Of a DNA stretch of 37,204 bases, positions 30,895-37,204 are shown piece after piece (the first letter of the stretch is position 1; every line of letters begins with the position of its first letter). This DNA comes from an uncultured Pseudomonadales bacterium. Lineage in GTDB: Bacteria; Pseudomonadota; Gammaproteobacteria; Pseudomonadales; Azotimanducaceae. The translations under genes were made by a program, and so were the position numbers. The notes beneath the pieces were generated by a model that worked only from the letters and a program-made list of their open reading frames with translations, was not told the origin of the DNA and ran no database searches. Location of the stretch: NCBI GenBank assembly GCA_905182155.1, contig CAJJAX010000047.1, forward strand, positions 1 through 37,204, in the 5' to 3' direction.

Positions 30895-31836
30895 ATGTTG
30901 AAACGCCCTAAGCTTTCCAGCCAGGCTCCAGTCTCCCAGGTGCCGCAAGACCTCCGCCTCGATGAACTGAGTGCGTGGCTGAACAAATCCGAGTCACAGC
31001 AACCCAATGTCGTGGCCGGCGGTGAGGCGCGAATCGTTTACCAGGACCCTCAAAACCCCACCCAAACGCCGCTGGTCTTTTTGGGGATCCACGGCTTTTC
31101 TGCTTGCCGTCAGGAAACCGCACCCGTTACCGAGCGTTTGGCCGAACACTTTGACGCAAACTTGATCGAGGTGCGTCTGGCAGGTCACGGCCTGACTGAA
31201 GACGGCATGAACTGCCGTGCAGAAGACTGGTTGGGCACCCTGGTTGATAGCTATGACCTGGCTTGCCGGCTGGGCGAGCAGGTAATCTTGGTGGGCACCT
31301 CAACCGGCGCACCCTTGGCTTGCTGGGCTGACGTTCAACTTCAGCGCGTGTTTAAAGCCCCCTTTGCCCACCTCTTTATGTCGCCAAATTTTAAGATCAA
31401 TAACCCGTTCGATTTTCTGCTGACCATGCCCTTTGCCGAATCCGTCGTGCCTCGAATACTCGGCCGGACCCATAGCTGGACCCCAGAAAGCGATGCGTCC
31501 GCGCTGTATTGGACCAGTACCTACGACATCCAAGCGGTGATTGAGATGCAGAAGGTCGTGGATTGGTTTCGGGCGCAACCGTCACACTGCTGGACCACAC
31601 CCATGGCCATGATGGTGATGAACCGTGACCCAACCATCTCGGCCAAGGCCGCGAAACGCGTTTTCAGTCAGTGGCAGTCCACCGATAAAGCGCATCTCCC
31701 GGTTGAGACCGACCCCGAGGCGATAGCGCATGTCTTTACGGGCGACATCGCCGGCCCCCATCGAACCGAGCAAACAATCGAGGCCTTTGCTGGCTATCTA
31801 AAAGACTTGATGGAACGATCGAATCGCCTTGCTTAA
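30895..31836 (+). CDS. Alpha/beta hydrolase
   Basis: 313-residue alpha/beta hydrolase. Oxyanion region GIHGFSACRQET, nucleophile Ser in LVGTSTGAPLACW, the GHGLTEDGMN cap entry, and a His candidate late in the protein (AHVFTGDIAGPHRTEQT). It resembles bacterial carboxylesterases; substrate unknown. The frame is open to 30793, but I chose the ATG at 30895 (MLKRPKLSS), since the upstream stretch looks like promoter DNA. It is first in a same-strand run with the S9 peptidase 59 bases downstream. Confidence 0.8.
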   Translation: MLKRPKLSSQAPVSQVPQDLRLDELSAWLNKSESQQPNVVAGGEARIVYQDPQNPTQTPLVFLGIHGFSACRQETAPVTERLAEHFDANLIEVRLAGHGLTEDGMNCRAEDWLGTLVDSYDLACRLGEQVILVGTSTGAPLACWADVQLQRVFKAPFAHLFMSPNFKINNPFDFLLTMPFAESVVPRILGRTHSWTPESDASALYWTSTYDIQAVIEMQKVVDWFRAQPSHCWTTPMAMMVMNRDPTISAKAAKRVFSQWQSTDKAHLPVETDPEAIAHVFTGDIAGPHRTEQTIEAFAGYLKDLMERSNRLA

Positions 31837-31895
31837 ACCCTCAAATTAGCCCACCAACCACCGCCCGCATTACGGGCATCTTGAGGCCCAAACTC

Positions 31896-34241
31896 ATGAC
31901 AACAATCAACCGCAACGCCACTGTTATTGAGCGCTCTGTTTTTAAAGGCACTGTTTTTAAAACCCCTGTTTTTAAAGTCCCTGTGCTTAAAGCCTCTTTG
32001 CTTAAAGGCTCTGTGCCTAAAGCCCCTGTGCTTAAAGGCTCTGTGCTTTTAGGCACTGTTTTTGAGCCGCTTTGGCCATCCTTGCCTCGATTCATCGCGC
32101 TGACCTTGATGATTGTCATCACCAGCAGTTGCGCTGAACCCGATCCGGCAAAGACAACCCTTAATACCGATCAACCTGTGCGACCCAGTTATCCCACAAC
32201 GCGCGCGAGTGATCACGAAGACACCTATTTCGGCGAAACCATCCAGGATCCGTACCGCTGGCTGGAAGATGACCGAAGCGCGGAGACCGCCGACTGGGTG
32301 GCAGACCAAAACCAGGTCACCCAAGCCTATTTGTCACAAATCGCCTATCGTGACCAAATTAAAACAGCGTTAACCGAACTCTGGCACTATCCTCGAATTT
32401 CCGCGCCTTTTAAAGAAGGTGACTGGGTGTACTTCTACCAAAACACGGGGCTGCAGAACCATTCTGTCCTGATGCGGCAGCAACTCGGGCAATCCCCGGA
32501 AGTCTTTTTAGATGCCAATCTGCTGAGTGACAACGGCACCGTCTCGATCGGCCAAGTCTCCTTTTCAAAGTCCGCACGGTTGAGCGCTTATACCCAATCC
32601 ATAGCCGGCAGTGATTGGCGCAGCATTCATATTCTCGATGTCACAACCCAAAAGGCGCTCGAGCCGCCGCTGCAGAACGTGAAATTTTCGGGCATTACTT
32701 GGCTCGCAGACACCGGCTTCTTTTACTCGAGCTACCAAAAACCCGACGGCAGTGAACGCACCGCCCAAGTCGACGACCATCGATTGTATTTCCATCGCCT
32801 CGGCACCCCCCAACAAAATGATGAACTCATCTATGGCGGCCCGGGTGATGAAAAACGACGCTACGTCGGCGCCGACTTAACTGAAGATCAGCGCTATTTG
32901 TCGATTCAGACCGCGCAAACGACGGCTGGCAACACGCTGCTGGTCAAGGATTTGAGCAAGCCTGATAGTGCGTTCATCCTGATACCGACCGAGAAACATG
33001 CCGATACCCGAGTGGTTAAGTCTCTGGGCGAGACCCTACTGCTGTTCACCAACCAGGGCGCGCCCAATGGGCGACTGGTCGCCATGACCTTGGATCAACC
33101 GGAACCGGCGGCCTGGACGGATGTCATCCCCGAACGCGAGCTACCGTTGCGCATTTCAACCGGCGCAGGCTACCTGTTTGCACACTACCTGATTGATGCG
33201 CGCTCAAGACTGTATCAGTACACCGATACAGGTGATTTGGTGCGAGAAATCCCATTACCCGAACCGGGCTCTGCCAGCCGGCCTTTTGGCAAAGACCAGG
33301 ATGAAACGCTGTACTACACCTTTAGCAACTACAAACAGCCCAGCACGATTTACGCCTTTGATCCGGCTACCGGACAATCCCGGCGCTACTTCAAACCCGA
33401 GATCCGCTTCAACTCAGATGATTTTGAAACCCATCAGGTGTTCTACAGCAGTACCGATGGGACCCAAGTCCCCATGACCATTACCCATCAAAAAGGCCTG
33501 AAGCGAGATGGCAACAATCCCACCTTACTGTACGGTTATGGCGGCTTCGACATCAGCATCACCCCAAGCTTCAGCACCACCACCGCGCTGTGGCTGAGCC
33601 TAGGCGGTATCTACGCCGTCCCCAATATCAGAGGCGGGGGTGAATACGGCAAGCACTGGCATATTCAAGGCACCCGACATCAAAAAAAAAACGTCTTCGA
33701 TGACTTCATCTCCTGCGCCGAACACCTCATTGCCGAAAAATACACCTCCACCCCGAAGCTCGCCATCGCCGGAGGATCCAATGGCGGTTTATTGATGGGC
33801 GTAATGGTTACACAACGCCCTGACTTGTTTAACGCAGTGATATGCGCGGTACCTTTGCTGGATATGTTGCGCTATCACACCCTCTTAGCAGGCGCCTCCT
33901 GGATGGGTGAATATGGTGATCCAGATGACACCGTTGAAGGTAACACCTTGCTCGGTTACTCGCCCTTGCACAATCTAAAGCCCGGAGCCCAATACCCTGC
34001 GACGCTCATCACCACTGCCGACCACGACGACCGAGTGGTGCCGGCGCACTCGTTTAAGTTTGCGGCCACCTTGCAGGGCGCCCAAAGCGGCCCAGCACCC
34101 ACCTTAATCCGAATTGAAACGGATGCGGGCCACGGCGCCGGCACCTCAATCGAAAAGCGCATCAATCAAACCGCGGATACCTTGAGCTTTACGCTCTTTA
34201 ACCTGGGCATTTCAAGCCTTGAGAATCCCCATGACGAATGA
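31896..34241 (+). CDS. Prolyl oligopeptidase family (S9A) lipoprotein with N-terminal pentapeptide repeat
   Basis: 781-residue serine peptidase: seven-bladed propeller (about 100-490), then an alpha/beta-hydrolase domain with GGSNGGLLMG (nucleophile Ser), TADHDDRVV (Asp) and DAGHGAGT (His). S9A enzymes cut after proline in short peptides. The N-terminus is odd. After ATG 31896 (GAGG nine bases before it), residues 10-59 are ten pentapeptides of the form V/L-F/L-K-x-S/T/P, encoded by a 15-bp tandem array, and only then comes a hydrophobic segment ending in a lipobox-like TSSC (Cys79). A later, weaker start (e.g. a TTG just before PRFIALTLM) would remove the repeats. It overlaps the next gene by 11 bases. 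Confidence 0.9.
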   Translation: MTTINRNATVIERSVFKGTVFKTPVFKVPVLKASLLKGSVPKAPVLKGSVLLGTVFEPLWPSLPRFIALTLMIVITSSCAEPDPAKTTLNTDQPVRPSYPTTRASDHEDTYFGETIQDPYRWLEDDRSAETADWVADQNQVTQAYLSQIAYRDQIKTALTELWHYPRISAPFKEGDWVYFYQNTGLQNHSVLMRQQLGQSPEVFLDANLLSDNGTVSIGQVSFSKSARLSAYTQSIAGSDWRSIHILDVTTQKALEPPLQNVKFSGITWLADTGFFYSSYQKPDGSERTAQVDDHRLYFHRLGTPQQNDELIYGGPGDEKRRYVGADLTEDQRYLSIQTAQTTAGNTLLVKDLSKPDSAFILIPTEKHADTRVVKSLGETLLLFTNQGAPNGRLVAMTLDQPEPAAWTDVIPERELPLRISTGAGYLFAHYLIDARSRLYQYTDTGDLVREIPLPEPGSASRPFGKDQDETLYYTFSNYKQPSTIYAFDPATGQSRRYFKPEIRFNSDDFETHQVFYSSTDGTQVPMTITHQKGLKRDGNNPTLLYGYGGFDISITPSFSTTTALWLSLGGIYAVPNIRGGGEYGKHWHIQGTRHQKKNVFDDFISCAEHLIAEKYTSTPKLAIAGGSNGGLLMGVMVTQRPDLFNAVICAVPLLDMLRYHTLLAGASWMGEYGDPDDTVEGNTLLGYSPLHNLKPGAQYPATLITTADHDDRVVPAHSFKFAATLQGAQSGPAPTLIRIETDAGHGAGTSIEKRINQTADTLSFTLFNLGISSLENPHDE
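31923..32072 (+). repeat. 15-bp imperfect tandem repeat, ten units, in frame
   Basis: Ten consecutive 15-mers, from GTTATTGAGCGCTCT to GTTTTTGAGCCGCTT, with consensus near GTGCTTAAAGGCTCT. Their frame matches the S9 peptidase and yields pentapeptides such as VFKGT, VFKTP, VLKAS, VPKAP and VLKGS. The outermost units are the most diverged, as expected for an ageing array. Confidence 0.95.
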
Positions 34242-34824
34242 GTTCAAGATCGGTTTAATTTCAGACACCCACATGCCCGGCGCCTTAAAAATGCTTTGGC
34301 CTGGGGTGTTCGATTTTTTTGCCGATTGTGATGCCATCTTGCATGCGGGCGATCTGCACACCTTAGAGGTTGTGGATGCCTTAAGCGCGGTTGCGCCCAC
34401 CTATGTGGCGCTGGGTAATGGCGATGAAGGCTTGGTCGACCCCCGACTCAAGGAGCACTGGCTACTAAGCTTTGGCGAGACCCAAGTGGGCATGATGCAT
34501 CAGTGCCCCTCACCCGAGCGCAAGTCCGATGCGGTGATCGAAAAACACATTTTGAAGCAGTTCAAGACGCTACCGGACATCCTGGTGTTTGGGCACACTC
34601 ATTTTGAATCGATTACCGAAAAAGGCTCGATGGTCTTGATCAATCCTGGCTCGCCGACGCTGCCGCACAATCAAACCCTCAGACCGGGCACCCTCGGCGC
34701 CATCACGATCAAAACCGATCAAACCGATTTTGCGTTGTATCAAATCGATGACGGGAAGGTCGTGCCACACCCATCGATCCCGGTCCTGACCAGAGCCTCC
34801 ACAACCGCAGCGATATCGGTATAA
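34231..34824 (+). CDS. YfcE/MJ0936-type metallophosphoesterase
   Basis: 197-residue calcineurin-like phosphoesterase. Metal-binding motifs: ISDTHMPG (DxH), LHAGDLH (GDxH), LGNGDE (GNxD/E) and VFGHTHFES (GHTH). It is close to the small YfcE/MJ0936 group that cleaves phosphodiesters in vitro; physiological substrate unknown. The ATG at 34231 is preferred over TTG at 34219 because it gives the standard TNEFKIGLISDTH start. It overlaps the peptidase stop, so it is translationally coupled. Confidence 0.9.
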   Translation: MTNEFKIGLISDTHMPGALKMLWPGVFDFFADCDAILHAGDLHTLEVVDALSAVAPTYVALGNGDEGLVDPRLKEHWLLSFGETQVGMMHQCPSPERKSDAVIEKHILKQFKTLPDILVFGHTHFESITEKGSMVLINPGSPTLPHNQTLRPGTLGAITIKTDQTDFALYQIDDGKVVPHPSIPVLTRASTTAAISV

Positions 34825-34880
34825 TGCAGACTCGCTGCGATGCCAGCCCACCCAATATCACCAGAACAAGCTGAGCCATT

Positions 34881-35513
34881 TTGATACTCGATTTACATAC
34901 CCATTCCATTAAATCTGATGATGGACGCGCCAAGGTCGAAAACTACTGTCAGTGGATTCGGGCTAAAAACATCCCGATAGATGGCATCGTGTTAACCGAA
35001 CATCGCCAGTTTGATTTCGACTCTGACTACACCGAATTAGCCGAAACGAATGACCTGGTTATTTTAAAAGCCAGCGAGGTTGAAACCGAGTATGGCCATG
35101 TGCTGGTTTATGGCGTAACCGACGCCTTAACCCAAGCCTTCGATTTTGCCAGTATCAATAACGTGCTCGAAGACGTCATCCAAGCCGCAAACCATCACGG
35201 CGCCATTGCAGTGCCTTGTCATCCGGGTCGACCGAAGGTTGGCATGTTCGCGCATACCGAGGCCCGAGGTATTCCCAAAGGGGTTCAAATCGTTGAAGTC
35301 TATAATGGCGGCAGTCGCGATGATGAAGACCAAATTGCGCTCAACGGCGCGGCCGAGCAGGGCTACTTGGGCATTGGCGGCAGCGACTCGCACATTGTCT
35401 CGCACGTTGGTCGATGCGCGACCCAGTTCCAACACCCCATTGCAACCATCGATGACCTGGTTGCGGCCTTAAAAGCCGGTGATTTTGAGGCCATTACCTT
35501 AAAAACCCGATAA
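34881..35513 (+). CDS. PHP-domain phosphoesterase
   Basis: 210-residue PHP domain protein with metal motifs DLHTHS, LTEHRQFD, VPCHPGRPK and GGSDSH. PHP proteins hydrolyse phosphoesters; this short stand-alone type has no known substrate here. The start is TTG at 34881 (MILDLHTH), since no ATG fits. It lies 56 bases after the metallophosphoesterase, so two unrelated phosphoesterases are in one run, which may mean related substrates (inference). Confidence 0.88.
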   Translation: MILDLHTHSIKSDDGRAKVENYCQWIRAKNIPIDGIVLTEHRQFDFDSDYTELAETNDLVILKASEVETEYGHVLVYGVTDALTQAFDFASINNVLEDVIQAANHHGAIAVPCHPGRPKVGMFAHTEARGIPKGVQIVEVYNGGSRDDEDQIALNGAAEQGYLGIGGSDSHIVSHVGRCATQFQHPIATIDDLVAALKAGDFEAITLKTR

Positions 35514-35534
35514 CCCGCACATTAGGACAACCCT

Positions 35535-35978
35535 ATGGATGCCGACATTCAGGCGATCAGAGATCAATTTCTCGGTCAGGATTTTGATGAGAAGCGATTC
35601 GAGATCGACCCCAACGTGACTGCAGAATACGCACGACTCTGCGGCGAGACCCTGCCAAAGTTTACCGACCCAGAAGACCCTGATTTTCAGGCGCCGCCAA
35701 CCTTTGTGGCCTGCTTAAGCGGCGGACGATCACTCCCGTCGGGTTTCCCAAGGTTTGGGCTGGGCATGGATGCCGGTAAAGGTATTGAGTGTCTTAAACC
35801 CGTTCGAACCGGGCAAACCCTCATTGGCAAAACGCATCTGCACGATATCTACACCAAGACCGGCCGGAGCGGACGCATGATTTTTGTGGTGGCTCGACTG
35901 GCGTTTTTTGATGAAGCCGGGATCCATCTGGCCAACTCAGACAGCCGAATTGTAATGCGGGAGAAAAGCGCAAAGTGA
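35535..35978 (+). CDS. MaoC-like hot-dog protein, N-terminal-dehydratase type
   Basis: 147 residues with the single hot-dog fold of MaoC N-terminal-type dehydratases (FAS1 dehydratase region family): DENPNVT-like DPNVTAEYARLCGE, APPTFVACLSGG, GIECLKPVRTGQTLIGKTHLHDIYTKTGRSGRMIFVV. In characterised pairs this half supplies the substrate pocket while a second MaoC subunit supplies catalysis. The ATG at 35535 lies 21 bases after the PHP gene. The stop overlaps the next start (GTGA), so the two subunits are made together. Confidence 0.85.
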   Translation: MDADIQAIRDQFLGQDFDEKRFEIDPNVTAEYARLCGETLPKFTDPEDPDFQAPPTFVACLSGGRSLPSGFPRFGLGMDAGKGIECLKPVRTGQTLIGKTHLHDIYTKTGRSGRMIFVVARLAFFDEAGIHLANSDSRIVMREKSAK

Positions 35979-36394
35979 TTAATTGTATTGAAGACGTCGA
36001 ATTTGGTGCAGACCTACCCGCTTTTGTCCCCGATACCTCTTTGACCAAGGGCGGCCAGTTCGCAAAGCTAATTGGTTGGGACGGCCCACGCTTTAGCGAC
36101 CATGAGGGTGCGCGCAAAGAAGGCCTGCCGGGCGCGATGATCCCGGGAGTCATGAGCCAGGGTTTTTTGGTGGCCATGATTCACCATTGGGCGCCGAGTG
36201 CCAACATCATCAATATCGATACCGTTTTTCGAGCGCCGGTTATGGCGGACGAAGCCCACACCATTAGCGGTGTGGTCACCGACATTGATACCGATGCAGG
36301 CACCGTGGAAATCGACTTAACGGTTGCCAATACCAAGCAAGAAACCCGGGTTTTTGGCACGGCCACCATCGGCTTTGCAGCGGCAACAGACTGA
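35975..36394 (+). CDS. MaoC-like hot-dog protein, second subunit
   Basis: 139 residues, GTG start coupled to the preceding gene. Hot-dog fold MaoC family, expected to hydrate enoyl-CoA together with its partner. At the place of the usual D-x-N-P-x-H hydratase motif it reads WDGPRFSDH, and the following HG is PG. The Asp is kept but the catalytic His is absent from its usual place. It may be a structural partner, or act on a different substrate. With a DUF35 gene nearby, the set recalls hydratase/thiolase modules for side-chain or steroid acyl-CoA breakdown. Confidence 0.8.
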   Translation: MINCIEDVEFGADLPAFVPDTSLTKGGQFAKLIGWDGPRFSDHEGARKEGLPGAMIPGVMSQGFLVAMIHHWAPSANIINIDTVFRAPVMADEAHTISGVVTDIDTDAGTVEIDLTVANTKQETRVFGTATIGFAAATD

Positions 36395-36957
36395 TTCATT
36401 AACCTGAACGACAATGTAAGACCGTAATCGTAATTACGGCGGCTGAAACCCGGCCCACGCAAAGGGTAAACCTGAAAAAGGGCTCGGTGATCAGCAGGAT
36501 TACCCAGCAGGCTCTGTGCATCCGAGAACAACCTCGCCACGCACGCTTTGCTCATAAGCGGTGTTACGGCAAACGTCGGTGCGCTCTGATTTGAACAACC
36601 CTATTGTGAAAAGCGTTGTTGTAAAACACGGTGCTGACACGCTCTTCTTAAGGCGGGCGCCCCCTCGAGCATTTTGAAAACCGGCACGCCGCGATGAGTC
36701 GCAACGCTTTAAAGCGCCCAAGCGTTGCGGGCGCCAACCTTTAGCCTGATCCGGGTCTGGCCTGCCTTGCTATAGACTTCCAAGCTATAGACTTCCCAGC
36801 TATGGACTTCCCGATTATAGACTTCCTTTCGATAGGCTCCTTCGCTTCAGGCTGGCCTGCCTGCTTGCGACAGGCCGACCGTAGCCTTGGCGCGCTAAGG
36901 TTCACCCTCGCCTAAGCTGAACGATCCTCGGGACATTTGGCCCGCATCGGGTTCAGG
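36395..36957. other. 563-base gene-free region with hairpins and a 15-bp repeat
   Basis: No supported gene. It contains CCGTAAT/ATTACGG (36422-36439, loop CGTA), CGCAACGCTT/AAGCGTTGCG (36700-36729, ten-base stem, ten-base loop), GGCCTG/CAGGCC (36854-36876) and the 15-bp array at 36769-36843. None of the hairpins has a T-run, so factor-independent termination is not evident. Confidence 0.6.
36769..36843. repeat. 15-bp imperfect tandem repeat, five units
   Basis: Units GCTATAGACTTCCAA, GCTATAGACTTCCCA, GCTATGGACTTCCCG, ATTATAGACTTCCTT and TCGATAGGCTCCTTC. They lie about 115 bases 3' of the DUF35 gene stop. The sequence is unrelated to the other 15-bp arrays. Confidence 0.92.
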
Positions 36958-37204
36958 TTAGGCTGGTTTAAACAAAGGGATACACAAGTCATCATGTTCT
37001 TCCCACTCAATCTGCAGCGGCATCCCGATCGAGACGTCGGTGAGCGGATCAGCCACCCCAACAATATTACTCAGAATTCGCGGCCCTTCTTCTAGGTCAA
37101 CCCAGGCCACGGCATAAGGCACCTGATTCCGAAAAAACGGATGGTAACTCTGGCGCACCACGCTATAGGTATAGACCGTCGCACGACCCGAGGCCACTTT
37201 CCAT
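36958..37204 (-). CDS. DUF35 OB-fold protein (C-terminal part, runs off the window)
   Basis: About 81 C-terminal codons; the reading continues upstream beyond the window edge (W-K-V before ASGRATVYTY). The OB-fold pattern SGRATVYTYSVVRQSYHPFF ... PYAVAWVDLEEGPRI is that of DUF35 acyl-CoA-associated proteins, which usually carry an N-terminal zinc ribbon and partner a thiolase or MaoC hydratase. The two MaoC genes end 563 bases away on the other strand, which supports a common acyl-CoA pathway. Confidence 0.85.
   Translation of the reverse strand, partial: WKVASGRATVYTYSVVRQSYHPFFRNQVPYAVAWVDLEEGPRILSNIVGVADPLTDVSIGMPLQIEWEEHDDLCIPLFKPA

Overview
The window reads as chromosomal DNA of a gammaproteobacterium. 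zipA (a gammaproteobacterial division gene) lies between smc and ligA, rnfDGE is followed by nth, rnt ends against grxD, and there is a PhoP/PhoQ-like pair. Base composition is about 55-60% GC in the stretches I counted. A species cannot be named. A marine, lipid-using relative of the Pseudomonadales would fit, but that is inference. I see no phage, insertion sequence, CRISPR array, rRNA or tRNA.

Layout. 1-1.9 kb (+): end of an Rnf electron-transport operon (rnfD tail, rnfG, rnfE) and nth. 2-3.2 kb (-): argG, divergent from pyrC-rnt (+). 5-6.9 kb (-): grxD and a lone hydantoinase-B gene. 7-8.2 kb (+): an acetylornithine-type aminotransferase, converging on glpK (-). 9.7-9.94 kb: a hairpin-rich divergent intergenic region, then a thiolase (+), and on the minus strand an alpha/beta hydrolase and an acyl-CoA dehydrogenase (a fatty-acid or lipid-degradation group). 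13.5 kb: a twin-CDGSH protein. 13.7-19.7 kb (-): dinG, a P-loop (glycerate-type) kinase, a glycine-zipper protein, a PepSY protein, response regulator and PhoQ-like kinase. 19.7-22.7 kb (+): a PQQ-type sugar dehydrogenase coupled to an O-antigen-ligase-like membrane protein. 23.2-30.7 kb (-): smc, zipA, ligA and a transglycosylase lipoprotein. 30.9-36.4 kb (+): alpha/beta hydrolase, S9 prolyl-oligopeptidase lipoprotein, metallophosphoesterase, PHP phosphoesterase and two small MaoC proteins. The right edge holds the end of a DUF35 OB-fold gene (-).

Two features run across the whole window. First, ten genes carry about 21 frameshifts, all left of 25.3 kb and mostly single-base changes. Correcting each one gives the normal family length, which points to base-level sequence error rather than decay; the acyl-CoA dehydrogenase, with six, is the most doubtful. 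The argG 3' part and the thiolase are also visibly AT-richer than their surroundings, which suggests strain chimerism or recombination. Second, short imperfect tandem arrays sit 3' of stop codons at several loci. Three unrelated arrays share a 15-bp period, others are 24 and 18 bp (all multiples of three) and one is 7 bp. One 10-unit 15-bp array is in frame and would be translated as a pentapeptide-repeat preface on the S9 peptidase. These arrays are the best candidate here for something not yet described.

The annotation of intact genes is secure at the family level. Promoter and hairpin calls are by eye only.
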